Shown here: positions 56,185 through 64,000 of the stretch, piece after piece
Layout: each line of letters begins with the position of its first letter
How positions within the stretch are numbered: the stretch's first letter is position 1
From: Multifurca ochricompacta
Lineage: Eukaryota > Basidiomycota > Agaricomycetes > Russulales > Russulaceae
Length of the DNA stretch: 64,000 nt
Reading direction: 5' to 3'
Assembly: GCA_022496185.1 (NCBI GenBank)
Contig: WTXG01000134.1
Location: 39,331-103,330 of the forward strand
The notes under the pieces: generated by a model
The model's database searches: none
Told to the model about the DNA's origin: nothing
Seen by the model: only the letters and a program-made list of their open reading frames with translations
Made by a program: the position numbers and the translations under genes

Positions 56185-57819
56185 ATGTCCAACTCAGAGT
56201 CGACTCCTGCTGTCACTAGTGATATTCCTAAACCCATAGACACCGATGAAGGGGATACCACCGATCCCAGTATCGATGACATTTTGAAGGCTATCAAAGA
56301 AATCGAGCTTCCTCCCTTGTCCCCAGATGAACCTGGTGAAGACGAGCCGCCGCCTCAGTTTCCAGACAATTTCGACAAGGGCTTCACCAACTGTGGAAGT
56401 CTTCAGTCTCTCAGTGTAATGTTCCATTGACTTCGAAATAATTTGACTTACTGATAAGGTACGCCAGCGAGAAATTCCGGCACAGTCTAAGGTGAACCCA
56501 AATGGGCCTTGTCCAAATGAGCTTTCTCTCACATAGAGTCTTCATAGGAAGATGCGCTTCACTGGACGCTTTTTGGTCAGCTTGCCGCGGATGCGGATTG
56601 CATAAATAGAGGAACTACCCGGCAAAATGACCCCTCGGGATGGTGAGTTGCTGCCTTTTGCATGTACTCGTCAGCCATGTAATCATTATGTGCATGTGGT
56701 AGGTATAACTTTTACTTGCAAGCACCTTCCACATCTACCCGTGTCTTAGGTCTGATCACTCAACTTACGCAGTCGCACCCTGGGGCAGATCGGTATGAGT
56801 GTATGTAGTCAACGAGTGCAATGCGATCGTTCTTTTTATCTTCTCATTTGCTTCATAGTCCAGGGACTTAAGAATAGTCCGATTACCAGGGTCACATGTC
56901 AATGCAACAGTCGATTTGGTGAGTTGTGTTGCAAAATCCCATCACGTTGATATATATGTGACGAACTTCTCGACGTATTTCTTACCTTTAGACTGTCCTC
57001 GAGCTTCTTAGTCTCTTTCTCAGCGTAGGTTGTTATCCTAGCTTTTGTTGGTTATTATGTGACCATTGTCAACTCAAGGGGTCGCAACTTGCAAAGGTTA
57101 GGGTAGTTGTAGAAGCACTCAGGAATCAAGCAAATCAACAGTCTTTGACCTTGTTCAACCAAAAGGCTGCGAACGCCTCTAGTGCCAACTTCCAAGTTAA
57201 GTCAATGATGGCAACATCACCCATCGTATGCTAACTACCAGGTCCGCCACCCAGGTTCAGACGGGTCTGTTGACAGGCATCAAATGTAAGTCACATATAT
57301 TGTCCCAGACTGTTTACTCATCACACTATCTTACTATCAGTTGACCATCCGTAAGTCCGGAAATTTTGGGGGTTCTTGTCGTTCACCTTTCTCAACAGGT
57401 GCTGGGTACTTCAACTTCAGTGAGTGGCTTCACACCCCAAATAGTCACACTGATGGCCTTGTTTTCCAAGAAATGCGACAGAGGATCACGAGGATGTTGT
57501 TCTGGAGATGGACAGACAGACAGTTTGTCTTTTATCAAGGTAGATTGCTCCCTTATTTGCATGTGTTTTTGGAATGAATACTATGTTCTGTGTAGGTGAT
57601 AATACACTGACTCGTATGTTGCATGATTGCATCTTGCGGCCATGCTGTCCTAACGACGTAATTTTCCAAGTTTTGAGAAGTACTGCAAACAAGGTTCGTG
57701 CTGAATTGGTCAGAAGGCTTGGTAATCGCATTCAGGTAAGCACGTTGCTTTGATTCAATTCTTAACAATTGGTTAAAATGTGAATCCAGCAAAACATTAG
57801 GGAAATTAATCTCGCATGA
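56185..57819 (+). CDS. unrecognised multi-exon gene, copy C (most intact)
   Basis: Best-preserved copy. The first exon (from 56185) encodes MSNSESTPAVTSDIPKP and an acidic region with DDILKAIKEIELPPLSPDEP. The 3' half is well resolved: exon 57341-57539 (TIRKSGNFGGSC, GAGYFNFSEWLHTPNSHTDG, RMLFWRWTDRQFVF), intron 57540-57595, exon 57596-57735 (DNTLTRMLHDCILRPCC, VRAELVRRLGNRIQ), intron 57736-57789 and last exon 57790-57819 (QNIREINLA-stop). Intron phases agree across these junctions. Middle exons follow copy A, but one exon equivalent to 45708-45917 has small deletions here (ATGATGGCAACATC, CCAGGTTCAGACG) that may break the frame. No domain, signal peptide or membrane segment recognised. Possibly a basidiomycete-specific family. 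Confidence 0.55.
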
Positions 57820-57844
57820 TTGTGGCCGATTGCTGTGTAACATG

Positions 57845-58345
57845 TGTGAAACAGGCATGTGGCGCAGCATACTGACTGTGAGGGTTAGCGGTTTAGGCTA
57901 GAAAGACAAGTTAACTTCAGAGGTAGAAGAAACTCTATATTACTATACTACACACCTAGAAAGACAAGTTACTATATACAGAGTTAGTCTAAAGGTGGTG
58001 ATGATAGTAGAGAGGACGACTTACACTTCAGAGGTAGAAGAAACTCTGAAGTGTAAGAGACGAAACAGACACCCTTATATACTATCCAAGGGATGGTCTG
58101 TGCACTGGGAATAAGTCCACAAGTGCCGGACAAAGTCCAAACAATAAACATGAGGGAGAAAGGCCATTGGCCACTACAGAAATCACATGTTATACAGTGT
58201 ATCAGTCAGCTACTGCGGAGTGTGAGAAAGAAAGTAATAAAGATATAGTAAAAGTCCGAAACTCCGGATTCTAATCTAATCTACAAAGTAGCTAATCTAA
58301 TCACCTGATGCCTGAAGCATTACCGAACATCTTCTGTGTTCAACA
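57845..58345 (-). repeat. copia C2 3' LTR
   Basis: 501 bp, apparently identical to the C1 LTRs; TATATAAG box on the minus strand near 58080. Confidence 0.93.
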
Positions 58346-58632
58346 TCCCTCCATGCTGAAGGCATCTGGTCATAGATGGGAAATGAATTGAATGAGCACA
58401 CTGTCATTACAATTGAATGAGCATATCGCCAGCCAGAGATCCAACTTCTCTAACTCTCAAGCGCGGTTTGTGAGCTTTGCATACGAGTTGTAGATTCGCT
58501 TATGCAAGCTGAAAGCTTTACATATCTACTTCGTACACACCACTTGCGTCACTCTCGAAGTTAAGAACGTGTTCATATGGCATGGTGGGAAAGTGAAAAC
58601 TGGTATTCAAAGTCTCCAAATTCCAGCTCTTC

Positions 58633-61600
58633 TCATTCCAGCATAAGTCCAAGTCCATCTACCATGGTTTCAAACAATGCTCTTGGTAGAGACTTAGTGA
58701 AGCCATCTGCCAGCATTTCACCTGTGGGGGTACGCACTAACTCAATTATGTGCGATTCAATGTACCCTCTTATGGCATGGTACTTGATGGGAATATGCTT
58801 TGACCGCCTTCCTGTGACCGGGTTTAATGCCAAATCCACGGCACCCTTATTATCACAGTGGAGTAATATAGGGGAGGATACCTCATACCCTAATTCCTCC
58901 ATAAAAGTCCTATACCACGCTGCCTGATTTGCAGCCTCAGAGAGGCTCATATATTCAGCCTCAGTGGTGGACTGTGCTACTGTTTTTTGTTTTCTGGAAC
59001 ACCATGAGATGGCACCATTTGCCAAGAAAAACACGTAGCCTGAGGTAGAGTGGCAGTCCTCTTGATCTCCCCATGAGGAATCTGCAAAGCCATGAAGGCC
59101 ACTCTCCCCATTCCCTCCAGAATACCGCAACTTGTAGTCTTTTGTACTATTTAGATACTTTAAGACATACTTTGCAAGTCGCATGTGATCTTGAGAGGGA
59201 TTGGAAGCATATTTACTAAGGCGCCCCACAGCGAAACTGATGTCAGGTCTGCTTCCGATCTGTACCCATAGCAGAGACCCCATCAACTGTTGATACTTCT
59301 TTATCTCAGAAGTAGATGCCTGGCCTTCAAATTTGACCAGATGTACATCAGCGCCAGAGGGAAGTGGAGTATATACTCGGTTGGAATCCCTCATCCCAAA
59401 CTTCTCAATAATAGATAAAACGTAGGCTGCTTGGTCAATCTCCAGTGTCTTATTAGGACGATCCCTGGTGATGTTAACTCCAAGGTATGACTGGATTTCT
59501 CCCAAGTCAGTCATCTCATATCGATTAGATAGTGATGACTTCAGCCACGTTATCTTATCATTGGAAGACCCAAGTATAGTAATGTCATCTACATAGAGAA
59601 TGACATAGAGTGAATCATCCCCCTCTTTTTGATGAAACACGTATACTCCTGCATCAGAGTACGTCCGAGTAAAGCCCAGTTCATTAAGAACTGCATGGAA
59701 TTGTAGGTTCCATGCTCGGGAAGCCTGTTTGAGGCCATACAATGCTTTTTGCAACCTACAAACTTTGGACTCCTGACCAGTAACGACGAAACCAACTGGT
59801 TGCTCCATATAAATTTCTTCATCCAGATCGCCATGTAGGAATGCCGATTTGACATCCATCTGGTGGATTTCCCAATCCTCTAGCGTAGCTAATGCTAGTA
59901 GTAGTCTTAATGACTCAAATCTGGCGACTGGAGAGAATGTTTCGTCGAAGTCCACCCCTTCTACTTGGGTGAAACCTTTTGCCACGAGCCTAGCACGAAA
60001 CCGTCCATCTGGTTTCAGCTTGAAAACCCATTTTGACTTGACAGCCTTTCTTCCTTTAGGAAGATCCTCAAGGCGCCACACATTAAGTTTATCTAAGGCA
60101 TCAATTTCATATTGACATGCCTCAAGCCATTCACTGGCATTGTCAGACTGCATTGCCTCTTGAAAGGTCAGGGGATCTCTATAAGAGACACCTGCGGCAT
60201 ATAGCAATTCCATATGTCCCAATCTGGAGGAACCCTGCACAAACTCAGCATTATCCTCATTATAAAATCGAGGATTCATGCGTCGTGAACGTTTGGGACG
60301 GGCAGTATCAAGATCTAAATCTTCCTGCACAGCCCTGTCACGTTGCTGAGAGCGTGGACTTTCCCTAGTAAATACTGGTTGGGAAATCTTGCCGACATTC
60401 TTTTTAGTTTGTCTTTTGGCACGGGTTCTCTGGGGGAGCTCTGATGGTTCCATGATTTGGGAAGGGGGCGTCTGATAGATAGTTTGATCATGTGTGTCAA
60501 GTTCATTTTCAGGTGTGGTAGGCTCAGGATTTATTTGAGGAGGTTCCACCACCTCCTGTTCCTCAACCTCGGCATCCTTGTCTTCAGGAGCCTGAGGAAC
60601 TGTGACTATTACTGGTTGAGGCTGGACAGGCCTCTCTGTTTCTAACACAAAAGGCGTAACTTTTTCCTTTTGCTTTCCCTTGCTGTCCTTTGCAAGGTTG
60701 GATGGGAAGGATCCTTCATCAAATGTCACATCTCTTGACAATATGAAGGATCGAGTATGCATATCCCAAAGAAGATATCCTTTTGAGTGGGGTGCATACC
60801 CGACAAAGACTGTCTCCCTGGCTTTGTGATCCAGTTTACGTCTTTTGTCCTCTGGGACTGTATAGTAGGCTAAGCAGCCAAATATTTTAAAGTAAGACAC
60901 ATCTGGAATGTCCCCATCCAGAAGTTCTAGCGGTGTCCTCCACTTATTAGACCGGATAGGCGTTCTATTGTATATGTGACAGGCTGTTCGCACTGCACAT
61001 TCCCAGAAACCAAGGGAAAGACCAGCATGATGCAGCATACTGGTGGCCTTTTCCATAATGGTTCTGTTGAACCTTTCAGCCCTTCCGTTTTGTTGTGGGG
61101 AGTATGGCATTGTCAATTTATGCTCTATGCCAGCCTGCTCAAGTATAGACTTCAGCTCCCTATTGACAAATTCGCCACCTCGATCTGTGTGTAAGGTCTT
61201 TATTTTCCTGTCTGTTTTATTTTCCAGGAATGCCTTAATGTTACAGAACGTCGAGGTAAAATCACTTTTAGCTTTCATAGCAACAACTAGAGCTGTCCTG
61301 CTAAAGTCGTCTATGAAGGTGGCGAAGTATAGGTTCCCTTGAATTGAAGTACATTGTAAAGGACCAACTAGGTCACTATGAATAACTTCCAAGGGTGCTG
61401 AAGCTCTCTTTTGAGAGGGAGGGAATGGAAGACGGTGTGATTTTCCCATTTCACAGCCATAACACGGCTTGTCTTCCACTTGGCTATTGTCTATGCTAAG
61501 GCCTTTTAGAGCCTTAGGAGCATATCTTTTGAGGGCCTCTTTTGACATATGACCCATGCGCAAATGCCAGGTTTCAAGGCTAGTTGATGCAGATTTGTGG

Positions 61601-62994
61601 GATGCAGTATTTAAGTTTTGCATTGTTTTCCCAAAGACCCAATAGAGTCCCATAGCCTTGACACCTTCCGCTATAATTGTATTATTGTACTTTATCTTGA
61701 CCTCAGATGGAGAAAATTCCACTGAGCCACCCTTGTCTGTGATGCAGCTTGTGGATAGTATTCTTTCACTACCAGGCATGTAAAAGACATTATTTAACTC
61801 TAACTCATAATTATTACGAGTTTTGAGTATGACTTTGCCTGTTCCTTCGACTTGGACTACGGAACCATCACCAATTGTCACCTGATGTCCCTTGTGTGGG
61901 AAATACTCAGAGAAGTCGTCTAAGTATGGTGTGAAGTGAGTGGTGGCTCCACTGTCCATCATCCAAGGATTGCTGCCATCATCAGCTTCTTGTGTGTGCT
62001 CGGTCATCATGTAAAGTGAAATACGAGGTGTCTCATGCACCTCCTGTATTCTGCCACTACCATTTACTACGGTAGCTACTTGTGTGGAGTTATTATGTAC
62101 ACTGGGGCCTTGCCCCTTCCTCTTGTTGCCCTTTTTGCCTGCATCAGCATTGGCTCTGTCCTGTTTCCTTTGCCGACATTCATTTGCCTTGTGGCCCGGC
62201 TTCTGGCAATAGAAGCAGGTGACATCATTGGACGATGATGCACCTGCAGGTTGTGGCGTGAAAGTTACTTGTTTTTTATTTTTATTTTTGTTGACATGGG
62301 CTGCCTTGTTAAGGGCAGCCCCAACACCACTTCCTGCGGGGCCGGCAAGTCGGCTTTCCTCATTTAGGAACCTTTGCACAAGGTCCTGAGGGGAAAGGCG
62401 GTCAGGAGGACCTGACGCCAGGATAGAGCCAGCAATGGCGGAGTAGGATGGAGGTAGGGATTGGAGCAAAATAAAGCTCAGCTGGAGATCAGAGATCTCC
62501 ATCCCATTTTCCTTGAGGGTACTCCTCACATCCAACACACGCTGCAACTGGGGTCTGAATTGCTTTCCTTCTTCCAAGCGGAAGGAGGACACAGAACACC
62601 ACAAGTTGTAGGTGGCCATGCTACCCACTGAGCCGTAGAGCGATTCCAAACGCTCATACTTGGCATTGACAGAAGGAAAGGTTCTGTCAGAGGCAATTTG
62701 GGAGTATGTTTCTGGCGATGTGACCATCACCAGAACTCCCATGAGGACCTCTTCTACTCTATTCCACTCCAAGTACATTGGCTCCGACCAAAGTGCGAAG
62801 CGCTTGGCATATTCGTCATCCTTTTCTCCATCTTCTGGCTTGGGCGGATTCAGGAATTCAGGGGCATCATGAGTAATGTGCCTCTTCATTCCATTTATCC
62901 TCAGCAGGCAGTGAATGACACCGACCACTGCTGCCAGTTGGAGCCATCAAGTTTTGTCGAACTTGAAGGTGGGGGGGAAGACGATAGAAGACAT
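58633..62994 (-). pseudogene. copia C2 gag-pol polyprotein (1431 codons open after one N-terminal frameshift)
   Basis: Same domain order as C1: CCHC knuckle CFYCQKPGHKANEC, protease DSGATTHF, CYGCEMGKSH pre-integrase, integrase core (HSDLVGP, HTDRGGEFVN, QQNGRAERFNRT), RT (FLHGDLDEEIYMEQPVGF, YVDD) and RNase H (STTEAEYMS, HCDNKGAVDLAL). The true start should be ATG at 62994 (MSSIVFPPTFKFDKLDGSNW). Near 62908 this copy has CC where C1 has CCC, which breaks the frame, so the long open frame appears to begin at a spurious ATG (62928). Everything downstream is intact. It has SEPMYLEW for SESMYLEW and DKITWLK for DKIMWLK. It is one base away from a complete, probably recently active element. Confidence 0.93.
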
Positions 62995-63914
62995 TTGAGA
63001 TGATTTGTAAGGGTTGATCCTGGTTCCAAGGAGCAATTAGAACCAGTTGTCCAGGTCTCATTTAAGAGGGCCCGTCCATTCTGTGGCGCTATGCTTCAGA
63101 ACTTAAAGAAGTCCTGCCTCTTATGTGCGACTTCTAAGTAGTATAGTAAGCTGTCTAGCGCCATCTACAACAAGTCCTAAGCCCACATCAGGGGGACATT
63201 GTGTAAATAGATGGGGAGTCATGTCATGGAGGAGCCAACCGCAAGTTCCACTAGAGACAAAGGGTATAGAGCCCTTCCTCTAGTGCTGGTGGTGGAGTCC
63301 ATGATTAAGCCCTAGATGATTGGGGCCATGACTATAGTAGACTATTAGGTTTCCTCTGGTTGGGGCGAACCCCCAATGAAAGCAGCGGGTACTTCTGCCC
63401 AGAGACAAAACCCTCTAGCTACTGTGTAAATACTATAGTAGTTCAAGCCTACTTGTATCGAGCCCAAGCGTCATGGGAGTGACTACCCATGCCTTGTTCT
63501 AGACCCTAAACTCTACCTGCAGGTCGCTAAACCTGGCTTACGGATCGAGCCAAGCATTGACTGAACCTATAGCCCCAAGCCTTCTGGGCAAGTGGCCTAC
63601 TAAGACTATGGATGGGACGAAAACCCAGCTAACTAAGAATACTATTTACTTAGAGCGCACATGAGGAACTTAAGGTGTTTCACCCGCTTAGGGTCCCTCA
63701 TCACCTCTTGCAAGAATCCCCTGAGGGACTAGCCAGACAGATCAAGGTGGGCACATAAAGCGCACCACCTTGTGGACAGTTAAGGGCAAGTGGAGAAATC
63801 GAAGCTCACTGTGACTGATTGGGAAAAGACGAAGTCTTGAAGCTAGTGAGCTTGAAGAAAGTTTGGACTGATCAAAGAATAACAGATCAGTAAAGCGTGC
63901 CAGGGCCCATAACC
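62995..63914 (-). other. copia C2 untranslated leader
   Basis: About 920 bp, mirror of 6298-7225 with a few substitutions. No ORF. Confidence 0.7.
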
Positions 63915-64000
63915 TGTGAAACAGGCATGTGGCGCAGCATACTGACTGTGAGGGTTAGCGGTTTAGGCTAGAAAGACAAGTTAACTTCAGAGGTAGAAGA
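63915..64000 (-). repeat. copia C2 5' LTR (partial)
   Basis: Begins TGTGAAACAGGCATG (reverse of the LTR end) and matches 57845-57930 to the window end. Confidence 0.92.

Larger units (their letters stand above)
57845..64000 (-). mobile_element. Ty1/copia element C2 (5' LTR runs off the window)
   Basis: Second, nearly identical copy of C1 on the minus strand. The 3' LTR at 57845-58345 and the start of the 5' LTR at 63915 bracket an internal region of the same length. Inserted at ACATG (57840-57844) in the 3' flank of gene copy C; the matching duplication should lie beyond the window. Confidence 0.94.

Overview
This window is eukaryotic and almost certainly from a transposon-rich filamentous fungus, most likely a basidiomycete of the Agaricomycetes. 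The evidence is short 43-73 nt GT-AG introns, chromodomain Ty3/gypsy elements with TATATAAG promoters, Ty1/copia, hAT-like and Tc1/mariner-like elements, and no operon logic. I cannot name the species. Roughly 80% of the sequence is nested mobile DNA, and target-site duplications (TSDs) let much of the insertion order be read directly.

Layout, 1-41.7 kb: five copies of one chromodomain Ty3/gypsy family (called G1-G5). G1 (minus, 1-15605, its 3' end lies outside the window) sits in the gag of G2 (plus, 15606-21200). G2 sits in the integrase of G3 (plus, 21201-25479). G4 (plus, 25489-33563, TSD GCCGC) and G5 (minus, 34217-41702, TSD CTCTC) are full length. G1 gag is split by a solo LTR (4730-13529, TSD TCCCG). 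That LTR is split by a palindromic Tc1/mariner derivative (5274-13475, TA TSD), which is in turn split by a copia element C1 (5797-12371, TSD AGTCA). Further solo LTRs lie at 344-1599, 14901-15514, 21692-22281 and 31571-32149, and a hAT-like element carrying a 56-bp minisatellite is at 22292-23705.

Each gypsy copy encodes gag (CCHC knuckle), then protease-RT-RNase H-integrase-chromodomain, probably through a -1 frameshift. It also carries an extra third ORF in the env position. That ORF encodes an approximately 412-aa protein with a conserved central domain, a coiled coil and an array of four zinc-knuckle-like motifs. It is complete only in G5. The sequence just after the 5' LTR is complementary over 11 nt to the predicted 5' end of the transcript, which predicts Tf1-type self-priming.

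Layout, 41.7-57.8 kb: remnants of further elements, then two 3.9-kb inverted arms (44311-48223 and 51852-55760) around a 3.6-kb spacer. Each arm carries one copy of an unrecognised multi-exon gene and one hAT-like element whose terminus is the arm boundary. A third, direct copy of the gene follows at 55761-57844. The spacer carries a probable jacalin-type lectin gene (minus, 48946-49604) and a 1.06-kb terminal-inverted-repeat element.

Layout, 57.8-64 kb: a second copia copy C2 (minus, 57845 to beyond the window end), nearly identical to C1, inserted into the 3' flank of the third gene copy.

Most gypsy stop codons look like CGA-to-TGA (CpG) changes. Many of the remaining lesions are 1-base losses in short homopolymers and may be assembly errors.
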